Below, one piece after another: positions 12,677 through 25,018 of a stretch of 64,000 nt of DNA (position 1 is the stretch's first letter; each line of letters begins with the position of its first letter). Origin of the DNA: Sipunculus nudus (lineage: Eukaryota; Annelida; Sipuncula; Golfingiida; Sipunculidae); assembly GCA_026874595.1 (NCBI GenBank), contig CM049306.1, positions 94,479,642-94,543,641 on the forward strand, given 5' to 3'. A program made the translations under genes and the position numbers. The notes under the pieces were generated by a model that ran no database searches, had not been told where the DNA came from, and saw nothing but the letters and a program-made list of their open reading frames with translations.

Positions 12677-13846
12677 ATAGACCCGGTATACCGGGCTTAT
12701 ATTACCGGGGTTGGGGAGATTTATTAACTGAGATGTGAAATGTTGGCTCATTTTTTAATTCTAAAAGCTAACAGAAAATATAGGTTTTCAGTGGGAAACT
12801 GTCTCCATAAGATATGTATAAACATTTTAGCACGACTGCAGAATAACTCACGCACCTCTCTGAGGCACAACACTTCTGTGAACAGAAAACGTTTCTATGT
12901 ACAGCTGCTTGTATCTTAATTTTGCCACTATTTTTAAATTACATGAATCCTTTAAAATCATACCGTCCGTCCGCATAAACTCAAAATCTGGTGGAGACAG
13001 TGCGTGAGTGATCCTGCTCCAATATTTTTAACATTTATTTTGTGGTTTTGTCCTCGTAGCAAGAAATCTTTTCCCCGATATGTTTACCTTGATGACCTGG
13101 CCAGTGATGGTGTTGACATTGCGAACCGGAATGACACGCGGGGGCATTCAGGTTTTCGATGATATTTGACTGGATTCTATCGGTGGACGTATAAAGATTA
13201 GGTTGATGTGAGGAACACATGAAAGATTTATTAAATGTACGTTACAAGGAAACTGTTCCTGAAGAAAGAAACATAAATATGCATACCTCGTAAGTAAGGA
13301 AGCGGACCCAACGGGACTTCATGCAGAGGGTCCGTATTCATTTTCAACCGCTGCAATTTTTTTTTTTTTTTTTTTTTTAATCGTATCAGACAAATTGTGA
13401 GGCCTGAAAGCCCAGACTGCACTCCACCCCACCCCACGCCTGTTCCTGAAATACGGACCTTGAATTAGGTTTTGTCATTAATCCTCCTGGGTTGAACTCT
13501 CCATTGCATAAAGCGAGAAACGTGTTTTTCTCTTTTACTGACCACGCACGTGGGTCAAATCCGTTATTCATATGAACAATAGTCCTTAGTGTTAGAGGTT
13601 AAGTGACCACGATGCACGCATTCCGGTTATTACCGAGGGCAGTTCGACTGTGCTCGGTAAAAAAAAAAACTGAAAAAAATTATTCAAAATTAAATTTATT
13701 TTAAAACTTATTTATTTTCATATCGCCTATGTCACTGCGGGGATAATAACCTTTAAAATGATGTATGGCACAATATTGTACATAGCGCGGTGTTAGAGAA
13801 CATTGCGAACAAACGTGAACTGAATTCCTTTTATAAGTATTAGATT
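12677..13846 (-). mobile_element. Palindrome-ended element P, copy 2 (inverted)
   Basis: Begins with acccggtataccggg right after the A run of the previous element and ends near aagtattagatt. It aligns in reverse complement with 8137-9098 along most of its length, for example ctatgtcactgcggggataa at 13728. A 39-codon minus-strand frame at 13147-13028 reads VIKVNISGKRFLATRTK, which resembles the start of a BTB/T1 (KCTD or Kv-type) domain. Confidence 0.7.
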
Positions 13847-14086
13847 AACGTTTAAAAACTTTATAATATAGAATTATCACAACAGATTCACTGCAAGCAA
13901 GTAATCATTTCATAAAATTAAGTAGACAGGTCTAATGGTCTTCTTTAAGTTTTTAATTACTCATATAGATAAGCTCTTTAGATGTTTTCATAAAAAATGC
14001 AAGGAACTCTTGAGAGGAAAACAAATTGCAGATCTCTCATAAATGTTCAATTGTGAAAACTCATCTTTAAAATATAAAATCTGGGA

Positions 14087-14140
<54 letters not shown>

Positions 14141-14894
14141 ATGTAAATCTTATTTGTAATGTCATATAAATCAAACAATTTGATTGCTTTCATATGTTGT
14201 GAAGAAAACGCCTATACATAAGAGTAACATGTATTTATCAATTTTAAAAATATCTAGTTTTTGTCAGAAACAGTGGGTCAGAGAGGCTGGAATTTAATTT
14301 TTTTTACATAATTTTTAGCAGGTATCACTTTGTAAATTTTCAATTTTCCATCTGACTTAGAAGGCGAAGACACATAATAGTGTAGAAAAACCTACAGGCT
14401 GCATGCATTTAGAATGAATAGTTATAAAAGAAATAACTTACGGAAACTTGTAACATTTCAGCAACATTTTTTTTGCGGAAAATTAGGGCTATGTCCATTT
14501 TTTGTGAAAGTCTCAAAATTTCTAAAACCTTTGCAGATACATGGCTTACAATTTAGCATATTTGCTTTTGGGAAAAATTGAATGTATTAACATAAAATAT
14601 TAGGCAAATCAGAGATGGTCATTCAGGAGGTATTTGTTGATTTCACATGGAATGACCAAAAAAAAAAAAAAAAAATTCCTACAAATTTGACACCCTTTTT
14701 TTAAAGGTGAAAACTTAGTATCATCAAAATTATTATTTTCCCTGTATTATAGTAAAAGGTGAGCACATTTAAATGAATGAAACTTGATTTTATCAAATGT
14801 TTGGCTCGGAATTATTTTTATCATATACTATGGCCGTAAAGGGCAGACATTGACATTTATGGAAATTGCTGAGATAATATGAATCCTTGCTTAA
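13847..14894. other. Unassigned AT-rich sequence with a (TA)n tract
   Basis: (TA)n at 14091-14137. Nothing else recognised on either strand. Confidence 0.4.
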
Positions 14895-16182
14895 GCAAGG
14901 GACCCATGGGTCACGGCGCTCAGCTGTTATATATGATCACAAAATATGATTTGAAAGAGAAGGTAGGCAAAGGCTGGTTTTGTGAGGTAATATAAGCTCT
15001 ATTACGAGTTGATTGTGTTAACTCAAGTTATGCAAGATTTTGATAATATCCATTGAGACGGGGAAGAGGATTGAGGTCATAAATATTATTTACAGTTGGA
15101 AATGGTTTCTTTTCATCACACAGGTTTTGACTTGGCCATAAAACTTTACCTACATTGCAGCAGAATTATTTGAACAGTTTAAACTATTTATTAAAAATTA
15201 ATAACAAGTACTGTGTCAAGTATAATTTAAGTTAAAAATGATAACAGTATCACCTGGGTTTTTTTTCATCAAAATTTTTTAATGGTATTGTCGAAATAAA
15301 TGATTATTAAAATAATATTACAGAATATATTCATGAATGCATTTGTATTAAAATACTTACATTTTTACCTGTATTCTTATCCTTATGCATGAAATTATGG
15401 AGTACATATTCATATTTGCATTCAAACACATTTGCAAAGTAGCGCACCATGTCTGGTATTTATTCAGTTTCAGCCAAACAAAGTTCTTGAGAGTCCAGAA
15501 TAAACAAATATCACAAATTTAAATAATGATCATAAGTACCTGGTTTTATGAATTTTATTTATATTAAAAAAATAAAACTATAATTTTCACTTTGGACTAC
15601 CTTCACACCAATCTATACACTAGATTTAGCAAGAGTCTTATGACAATTATCAACATTACAGAAATCATAATGAGAACTTGTCTAAGATCTGATTTTTTAT
15701 CATATTCAATTTTTTTAATTAAAAAAAATGTATCAGAAAAAAATTGAAGTATCTCAGCTATGAAACCATTATATGTGTAAAAAATAATCCAAGGATAAGA
15801 ACACCCTATAAATTATACAATGAGAAACCTGGAGATGGGCAAGTTTAATTCTATTAACTGAAATATGGGAACCAGTAATATAAATTTCGATTATTTACAG
15901 TCTTGTGACAGCTGTTACAGCCACGTGTCTGAATATCATACGTGAAACATATTGACATCTTTAATCAATACTTGTCCGAGTAAAATTTAAAAATTTTGAC
16001 ATTTTAACTTTTTTTTTATTTTGAAATAAATATAAATTAACAAGCTGAAACACTTGGAAAAGACCTGGGAATTTAGACTTATATTATAAACTGCATCTCT
16101 GTAAATCACTGATTTCCTTCATATAATCCCTAATAGTACATAACCATATAATTTTTTTTTTTTTTCATTATTAAAACTGAAA

Positions 16183-17528
16183 ACTAGATGTGTCGGAACG
16201 ACACGAATGCCCCCGCCTTGGGCAAATTAGAAACATATGTTAAATTTTGTAATTTTTTTTAAGTTCAGGAAGTGTTGTATGGTCAAAAGTAGGTCAACAA
16301 GGGCAAAATGCAAACTCGATCTGTAAAGGGTAATTATCAAGCAACACACCAAAAATAAGGCCAGTATCTGCAGGCATTGTGAAAAAAAAAGTCCATATAT
16401 GTGCATTTTTCATGAAAATTTCTGTCTTTCATGAAATTTTCTATGTTCAGGATCTGTCATTTGGTGAAAAATAGGTTAACTGGGACGAAATGCGAACTCG
16501 ATCTGTAAGTGGTCATTATGCGCCCACAGACCAAACATTAGGCCAGTTTTTTTTATCTGTAAGCATTGCATTGCGAAACTAGAATATTTGCAAAAGTTGA
16601 TAATCATTTATAAATTTAAATTGGAGAGGTATATACCATGTTTCATAACAATCCACCAAATGCTTCCTGAGAAATAAGCTCCTAAGTTTTTTTCTATACT
16701 AAGCTCTATGACCTTGAAAAGTAGGTCAAGATCACCCATCTTTGAACTTGACCAAGATTTTGTAAATATAATGCAATAGCACTGAAGAAATGAAGTTCCT
16801 GTGTTGAATACCTTTGGAGATATCCTGCACAAAAGGCCAAAATTGAAAAATTCCGATAAAATTTCATTAAAAATCAGATATTGCAGGTGGCGCCACCAAA
16901 ATTGTGCAGCACATACAGACCATCAGTCCCAATGATCATAGTAAGTTCTGTGAAAATCCACACAATGGTTCCTGAGATATAAACTTCTGAGTGTTTTTTC
17001 TATAATCAGCTCTAAAATGTAGAAAAATGGGTCAAGGTCACCCATCTCCGAACTTGACCGAGATTTTATCGATATACATCTTCACTGATGAAATAAAATT
17101 CCAACGGTGAATCCTTTTAGAGATATTCCGCTCACAAGGTAAAAGTTAACAGACGCGGAACGGACGGACGGACGGACAGACACCGGACAGACAGATGGAC
17201 AGACGGACAGCTTGGGTGACGGCAACAGCCCATCAGCTTATGAGCTGAGGGCTAAAAACGGCTGTACATGTGCATTTGTCATGAAAATTTCTATTTTTCA
17301 TGAAATTTTCTAAGTTTAGGAGCCGTAAAACGGTCAAAAGTAGGTCAACCGGGACGAAACGCGAACTCGATCTGTAACTGGTCATTATCTGCCCACACAC
17401 CAAAAATCAGGCCAATATCTGCAGGCATTGCGAAAAAAAATCCGTACAACTGTTTGATTTCGGAATGACGGAAGGACGGACATGGGTAAAACTATATGCC
17501 CCGGCCACTTTGTAGCGGGGGCATAAAA
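16183..17528 (+). mobile_element. Family 2 element, copy 1, inside family 1
   Basis: The 5' end is actagatgtgtcggaacgac (the palindrome gtgtcggaacgacac) and then atgcccccgcc. The 3' end is gcgggggcataaaa. ATGCCCCCGC / GCGGGGGCAT is the inverted repeat. The empty site survives at 39532 (aactgaaaaatactgc), giving a clean insertion with no duplicated target. Confidence 0.85.
16578..17258 (+). mobile_element. Family 3 element, copy 1, inside family 2
   Basis: Runs from actagaatatttgc to gagctgagggctaaaaa. The host repeat unit aggcattgcgaaaaaaa is split at its A run. It carries the 12-bp palindrome at ~16885, ggtcaaggtcaccc at ~17031 and a GGAC/ACAG microsatellite at ~17157-17210. Homologous to 42034-43371. 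Confidence 0.85.
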
Positions 17529-17700
17529 ATACCATACGTGACTCAATGATGTTACTTGGAATACATTTTCATCCATCCATACAAAATCCATAAAACATCA
17601 GTAACTTCAAGGAAATTCCCTGTTACTCATCAACAGTCAAATTCCTTTTCTACTGATTATTTTTAAAGTTGTTATTATAGATCTATAAAAATTTATTTAC

Positions 17701-17898
17701 TCATTGTTTATTGTTATGCTGTTGGTCTAAACAACTAATAGATAAGTTGGGTTGGACATCTGGATCAGCTGTGGGGAGCAATAAGCTGCCCAGCTGCAAG
17801 TATATGCCTCGCATCATGCGTGCATAATTGGCAGGAAAGGTCAAGTAGAGGACATACAGGTGACTGAATAGGGCCTTGGTAGAGCCTGGATCTGACAT
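17701..17898 (-). pseudogene. Exon-like segment carried by family 1 (captured gene fragment?)
   Basis: A minus-strand 65-codon frame beginning MSDPGSTKALFSHLYV. The frame at 39895-39680 in the other family 1 copy begins MSDLGSLKPLLSHLYV. Similarity continues past that point (PANYARMMRGIYLQLGS here against SANYACLTRGIHWGS there). It is GC-richer than the surrounding element. I do not recognise the source protein. Confidence 0.4.
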
Positions 17899-19270
17899 GG
17901 TGTCATAAAAACTTTAATAAAAGTTACAGTTTTTGACCAATTTCTTTCAACTTTCAAAACTAACAAGCTGAAACCCTTATTTCTGCATGATATGAAAATT
18001 TTATCAACAGTGCTTACACAAAACAAACATGCCATGATCAAAATTAGGCAAAATTTAAGGTACTGATTTTATATTTATACTAATAACTTATAAAATTAGA
18101 AAAATTCAGAACTAATTTTGGGTATACAACTGAATCTTGATTAAATGATGTCATATCCCTGAAAAAAAATTCTGGCCTCAGCCATTTTCATGTTAAGGAA
18201 GTAAACATATTTCTTGTTTACAAAGTGCATTATGTTTGGGCCCATAACTTGAAACAATTTCGCAATACTCACATCATTTCTGACATGTGCATAGTGTATA
18301 AATAGAATAACATGTATATTTTATATGATCAAAGTCAGAACAGTGGTTTTGATAAGAGGCAGTCTTGAAGTGTAACAATGGGTTTTAATTGAAAATTAAA
18401 GTTTTTTTTCTTAATATCTTGAAGGAATGAAGTTCTAGTGACTAAACTTTTGGAATGGTAGGGGGGGGTTTGGAGGAAATCTAACTGTATGCCTGGGAAG
18501 CTCGGGAGCTGAGCTCTAGCAAACTGCATAACATTTGCCTGATCTAAACAATACTTTACATAGTGCTTGAAAACTTGATTAAAATCTACAGTTTTTGATC
18601 AGCTGGTTTCAAATTTCAGATGTTTAGAGATGAAATGCTTATGATAGCATGCTGTGAAAATTAAATCCACAGCAGTTACAGGAAAAAATGTGCCATGGTC
18701 AAATCTGGGCAAAATTTAAGTTACTGATTTTATATTTATGCTAATAACTTATAAAATTTTAAAAATTCAGATCTAATTTTGGGTATACAATTGAATCTTG
18801 ATTAAATATAGTTATATACCTGAAAGAAAGTCTCTAGCTTCAGCAATTCTCAAGTTAAGGGAGTAAATATATTTCCTGAATTTTTTCAAAGTGCATCATG
18901 CTTGGGCCCATTACTTCAAGAATTTAAAAAAATATTGAAGTAATTTCTGGTATGTACATAGGAAATATATAGAGGAATTAATATAATAAAATGGTCAATA
19001 TGGTTTTTGATATTAGGTAGTCTTGAAGTGTAACAATAGGTTTTAAATGGAAAACGTAGGTTATCCTTAATAATTCGAAGGAACGAAGCCCTAGTGACCC
19101 AATTTTTGGTATGGTAGGAGATTTTGGGGACATCTAAAGGTATGCCGAATTTTAGATTCGTAGGTCTAACGGTTTCAAAACGTGCCAGTTTAACGGACGG
19201 ACGGACGGATAGCCGACGGACAAAGGACCACGACTATAGCTAAGATGACTTATAGTCAGCTGAGCTAAAA

Positions 19271-20464
19271 CGTGGATGAAACTACTGCATGTCTTTGACA
19301 ATAAAAATACACTTCTAGTGCTTTCTTTATATATCCTGGCCATTGTGGCTAATGATAAGTTATAAAGTCACCCCTGCAAGTTTAAACTTCTTTTAGGCAA
19401 GTTCTGTCCCGGTAGTAAACTACTAAGTCGAAAGGCAGAGTATCAACATAAGAAGTAAACCATGCTTCCGGAAGTTTACCTTTTACATGGAAATTTTAAG
19501 CAATCTTGAAACTTCAGCCTCATGTTATATACATACTGTATCACTGACTAACCGCGTTTCAATTTCGCGAAAAGTAGCGAGAGAAGGCGTCAAACATTCG
19601 GGCATTTCTTTGACTAGGTGACAAGAAAATTCTGCGACATCTAGCAATTAATGCGGTCATATACTGCACCGTTTATAGGGAATAAGAACTGAACAAGTAT
19701 GTTTCTCTCCTGCGTTTTATCTGATTCCGCCATAATGACCATTATCATATAGCAAAATAAGGAAGGACTCGAATGATGATAAAAATATATCTATACAGTT
19801 TACTTCCGACAACCCATTGGGTTTTATTTCATTATTTACCGTGCCTGATAAAAACCCTTTCAATCAAGCTTTGTAAACAAAGTTTGCTCAACATTTCATT
19901 TTCTGCATAGCTGCAGGTTGAATAGGAATATAATTTTGATAATTTTAATTTTACCCCGTTTCTTATCTATTATCGTTCTTGATATTATGATTTTTTTCGA
20001 GTGATTTATCATTTATCTGTTTATTGGTTTATTCATTAAGTTGTGGATTCATATATTCGTTCATTAACAATATCACTTCTTCTAGACTTAAATACTTAAC
20101 GGAATACATGATACTAGTTCTATTCGAAATCATGAAGCAGTGTTTACTATCATGATCCAGATGATATCTAGATACCTGATCTTATGATCATCAATTCTCC
20201 TGGTTATAATTTAATCAAAAACAAAATACAAAATATAACTGTCAAGAAATAATGTGCAGGACAATTCGATAATTGCTGGAAGTAGAGTAATAGACTTAGA
20301 GTTATAAAAATGCACGAAGTAAACATTTTATTAAGTAAACTTTTGATTTTTTTTATTACTATATATTATACATGTACAATGAACTTCTCGTTCACCAACA
20401 CACTTATTTATATATCTATACATACGAACACACGTATATACATATACTGTGTGTGTATGTATGC

Positions 20465-20534
<70 letters not shown>

Positions 20535-22683
20535 CCATTCCCCCCCAGGTCTGAAGACCTGTCTACGCCATTGCTTCAAGCGACTGTGTATAAACTGAAT
20601 TGGCCTTAAAAACTCTTGCTTTTGTAACGGTGTGGACAAGAAGTCCACAGCTCCGTCAATCCTCCAATTGACAAACGGCTAAAGAGCTATATACATTACA
20701 ACTAGAAATTGGCAATATGAAGTAATTTATTGCACTAACAAATTATTAACAAGATAATATGCAATATTAAAATATCAGTTTCCACGTAAATTGCATACAT
20801 ATGCCGAAGAACATACATACACATGCATTCTTGGTAAACGAACATGATATAATAAATAAAATGAAAATCAGCCTGGAGTTTCAGAGCCTCTCTTATTTTT
20901 CTATAGACTAAACCACTACATATTCATAATATACATACAATAAGGTTGGCTGCCGGTATATCAGCATTTCAAGTAAAGATTAAAACGAATACTGATTCAC
21001 GCTGAATGCCATGTAAAGACAGGCTTCACATTAAACTGGACTTGTTACCATATCTGGCACCGGAATAATGAAGATAAAAATAGTAACAACTGTCAATCAC
21101 TGTGTTACCACGTATAAATACTGTTACCTGACCGCCTGAGATTTGGAATTTATATGACAAGCAAAGCCACATATGTAAAGGCGCCTACATGCATTCAAAC
21201 CTCCATTGTCGCCTACACACCATCCTGCAACAAAGACATCTATACTCCAACGCAACTTTGCACGGACAAATACTGAACTAGTCGCAATAAGTATCATTTC
21301 AATGCACGGCGCAGGCCAACAAAGCAAAATCACTTTTCCTGTCCTTCCCATCATCTATAACGAACCCTAGTAATGGGTTTGGTATTGAAGTAAACAAGTA
21401 TGGGGCAATGTTTATCTGCTTTACAGGGGGCTTGTAGTTTTAATAATTAAATGTTGGGCGTTACATGATACAGTTGAATACACCCAAAACGGATGTGTGT
21501 GTGTGTATATATATAAATATATACATTATACACACATACACACACACACCAATCATCCATCAGGATATATATACTGCTGCAATAAAAGAGAATTCTGAAC
21601 CAGAGATATTCTATTTGGAATATTGCTATCTGGAGGGATATAAAAGAGAAATAATGTTAATGTAAGATTAATAAAGTTAAATATGTAATATTTAAACCTT
21701 CAAGATGTGTCAATTGAAGTCTAAAACCCTTTTCTGTGTATTTAAATGGCCTAATAGAAAACACAGGCTTACCCTCTGTGTGAACCTGACATGCAGGTGA
21801 GTTGAGTTTATAATTTTACCTGTTAAGTGCAAATCTTAATATAATGAAATTTTAATCCATATATAATTAATATAACATTAAAATAAGAGTTTATGTAAAA
21901 TACTTAATGAAGCTAAGATACAAAATTTGAATGATATACACTAATATTTTAAAATACAGGTGCTTAACATATAAATTATAAAAAAACAGGGTGCCAATTT
22001 AAACTGGTAAAAAGTAAGTAATAATAACATTTTGGAATTTTCAATAGAGACTATAAACTGTCTTTGGCTGTTTGACTCAGTTATATTTGTTCATAAAGTA
22101 TACTTGGAACACTAATAAATAATAGCACATACTGTTCAACTGCAGTCCAGATCCTGATTAAAGCAGGAAAAAATGGTACATTCTTGTACAAAATAGAATA
22201 AAAGCTGCAGTGACATAATATAAGTAGACAACAAAATCACATGCAAGTATATAATGAGAGGTAAACAGACCCATACACAAATGCACATCCAGACTCATCA
22301 ATATAAATACAGTGAAACCCCTAATTCGGGACCCAGAGAAGTGGTCAGCAGAATTCTGGGGTGGAAACAAGTGTAGGGTGGTTACAAGGCAGAGTTCCAC
22401 TTTATAATAAGTATATAAATATATATATATATAGGAAACTCTTAATAGTATCAGCTGCCTCATTGATAATGACACTAGAATAAATAAAAAAAATTTCAAT
22501 GTTACAGTTACGTCACTAATTTCTGAGTGCATTTCAAAATATGCTCAAATAAATATGACATTTCTTGTTCTCAGTATGATCTGATAAAAATTTCTTTCCA
22601 TTGGCATTAAAGTTCTTTTACCATCTACACAGACGATTTTGACATCGTTACAGACAATTTCCTAGTGTTGATAACCACTTTAA

Positions 22684-22779
<96 letters not shown>

Positions 22780-23531
22780 ATATAAAAGGTTGGTGTTTTG
22801 TCTCTACATTTGAACATCACAGGTTGGTACTGATTTTGTTTTTAACTTTTGTTTAACATAGGGCAGTCATGCTATCTTATTCAGGTGCTACCATCATGGC
22901 TCAATGTATAACAACCATGATTCATTCTAATATCATTCCTGCCATTTTATAGAGTTGATATGTCCCATATTACTTACTAATGCCATATGTTTCTTATTTA
23001 TTCACCATTTACTAATTATATCACAAAAATAATGTTTATCTTAACATACTTGCAATTCAGTGTTTACTAGTGTCTATTTCTTAGTCATAAACTGTTCTGA
23101 TAAATACCTATTTGACATCAGCATTGTAATGTTAAGGAATATCATCCAGTAGTCATATTAACTCCCTAATCCCAAGCTCAGTCTGATATCATTATCAGTG
23201 ATACATAGGCTTACCACTTGTTTCACTCTGATATACAAATATTCTTTTTTTCCCTTCTACCATTAAACTTAATAAAGAGACTGAAATAACAAATTAATGT
23301 TATAAATAGTTCATACCGATTCTATTATGCCATGTAGTTAAAATGAATACAATGACAGTGCAACCACAGTTAAGACTACCGGTATACATAACAAGATCAA
23401 ATATATCCATGTCATGTAATTACAAGTTATACATCTGCAGGTTCTAGTCACACATCCAAACACGCACCACAACTCAATGAAAATACATCAATATATAACA
23501 TGTACTCCATTCATAAATTAACGATGAAGTC

Positions 23532-23615
<84 letters not shown>

Positions 23616-23724
23616 GTTACTGTACACAATGAAAGAGTCAGGTACAGTGTGCATGGCCAGCCTGCTGTCACAGTCTGTGCACAGGCCTTATTACAGGTGG
23701 GGCAGCCTATTTTCAGACTTCTGA
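19271..23724. other. Unassigned sequence with very long TA tracts
   Basis: (TA)n at 20471-20532, 22686-22776 and 23537-23612, and a short (GT)n/(AC)n pair at 21495-21548. A piece resembling the gtgaaaccc...gtggtc repeat lies at ~22312-22385. Frames through the TA tracts read Tyr-Ile repeats and are not genes. No supported coding region. Confidence 0.45.
22686..22776. repeat. (TA)n microsatellite, ~91 bp
   Basis: A pure TA run and the longest of the TA tracts here. Shorter ones lie at 3628-3674, 14091-14137, 20471-20532 and 23537-23612. Confidence 0.98.
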
Positions 23725-24230
23725 CTGCTGAGGCAGTCGGTTAGCAGACTTCTGACTGCTGAGGCAGTCAGAAAGCAGACTTCTGACTGCTGGGGCAGTA
23801 GGTAAGCAAACTTCTAACTGATGGGGTTGCAGCCTGTTAGTAGACTTCAGACTCCTGGGACTATATCTGACAGCAGGAGAACCTGATATCAGTCTTCTGA
23901 CAGTTGGATTACCCTGTTATCAGACTTCTGACCACTGTGCAGCCTGTTACCACTTCTGACTGCTTCTGTCTGCTGGGACAGCATGTCAGCAGATTTCTGA
24001 CTGACATTTGAACCTACTGTAGACTTTTGACCACTGTGCAACCTGTAAGCAGATTTCTGACTGCTGAGGCAGTCCATTATCAGACTTCCTACTGACGGGA
24101 CACCCTTTTGGCAGTAAGAAGACGGCTGGGAGAGTCGTTGTCTGACTTCACAAGGCTGGGTTAGGTTATTATCAGACTTCTGACAGCTGGGGCAGCCTGT
24201 GAGTGTTAGTAGACTACATCTACTGTGCAA
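23725..24230. repeat. Degenerate ~36-40 bp minisatellite past the gene's 3' end
   Basis: About a dozen diverged units built on cagacttctgactgctgagg and cagtcngttagcaga. The units carry a small internal inverted repeat (ctgactgc / gcagtcag). On the minus strand a frame stays open for 113 codons through the array (24230-23889). Its repeating Ser-Gln-Lys-Ser wording is a by-product of the unit, so no protein is called. Confidence 0.8.
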
Positions 24231-24482
24231 ATAATTCCTTTTCTACTCATGAAACAAGATTTAATGTTTTGTGACCTAGATGTTTGTACTTGACCATTTT
24301 ACTTGACCATCGTACCACTGATGTCTCCTCATGAGTATACAATGTATTAAATAATTATCTGCGCCTTCATGATGCTAGAATTTCATAGTCTTAAGTGGTG
24401 GGCTACATTATAACACCACAGAGCACCTGTTTCATGTGACCTTCCAATAACCCCTGTGACTGTCAAAATCAAATAAACATTC

Positions 24483-24488
24483 TTTAAT
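24483..24488 (-). promoter_or_regulatory. Candidate poly(A) signal ATTAAA for CCDC142
   Basis: The first AATAAA-like hexamer I noticed downstream of the stop on the minus strand is ATTAAA, about 275 nt past the TGA and followed by T-rich and TG-rich sequence. It is a common variant signal, but short hexamers arise often in AT-rich DNA. Confidence 0.25.
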
Positions 24489-24761
24489 GTCTTAGTGCCT
24501 CATCTAACCCCCCTAAAAGCACTGACAAATGCCCTTTCACTTCATTTAACTGTGCTGAAAAGAACCTAATTAAGCCTGTAGATCCATATCATTTACAGCA
24601 CTTATGAGTACTTATCACAGACAATTTTTACTTAAGAACGAGCACCACCCTTCATTTCACCTGAGACACCTGGCAAAACGATCCCGTCCCCTTCTGATGC
24701 AAACCCAACAGGGTTCTTGTCTGACATGACCTACATTAATAACGTCCTAACAGGCCGATCA
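24489..24761 (-). other. Probable CCDC142 3' UTR
   Basis: Unique, non-repetitive sequence between the stop codon and the candidate poly(A) signal, of mixed composition. No further exon is recognised on either strand. Confidence 0.35.
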
Positions 24762-25018
24762 TCAAACTTCCACATCGGTAGCCGTAAAACAAGATGGGAT
24801 CTTCCATGAACGAGTGTTGCCATGGAGACGCAGAGCAAGCCATTCCTCCACATTTTGCACTTTGCAGGCGGTGCCCTCTGGCGGCAGAGGATCGAGTGAT
24901 GTGGCTGCAGATGACGCCAGCTCGTTCTCACTGTCAAACGGTGTACAGCTGGCTGGTGTGGTCTCTGTCTCCATACTGCAGCGACGCTCACTACTGTGGC
25001 TCAGACTCAAGTCACAAC
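24762..25018 (-). CDS. CCDC142: CCDC142 last exon with stop codon (residues 945-1029)
   Basis: 257 coding nt from acceptor gattccag to TGA at 24764-24762. It encodes a Ser/Thr/Glu-rich linker with no obvious fold, then VEEWLALRLHGNTRSWKIP near the C-terminus. This matches the terminal WLALRQH...RWHLPFF motif I recall from the vertebrate protein. The exon is clearly GC-richer than its flanks. A 3' UTR must follow at lower coordinates. Confidence 0.9.

Larger units (their letters stand above)
14895..19270 (+). mobile_element. Family 1 element, copy 1, with two nested insertions
   Basis: The 5' end is caagggacccatgggtcac and then ggcgctcagctg. The 3' end is tatagtcagctgagctaaaa, preceded by ggacggacggacgg. 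Its body aligns with 38679-41343. Two ~670-bp internal modules begin near 17900 and 18566 (aacaagctgaaaccc-like, then gtgccatggtcaaa). A family 2 element (16183-17528), itself interrupted by a family 3 element, splits it. It carries a conserved exon-like segment at 17701-17898. Confidence 0.8.

Noticed and set aside
14895-19270. LTR or LINE retrotransposon
   Set aside because: No long direct terminal repeats, reverse transcriptase motifs or target duplications are visible. The ends and modules fit the rolling-circle-like plan better.
20310-20648. Open frames of 60-105 codons across (TA)n tracts (also near 22665, 23500 and 3511)
   Set aside because: They consist of Tyr-Ile repeats produced by the dinucleotide run and have no independent support.
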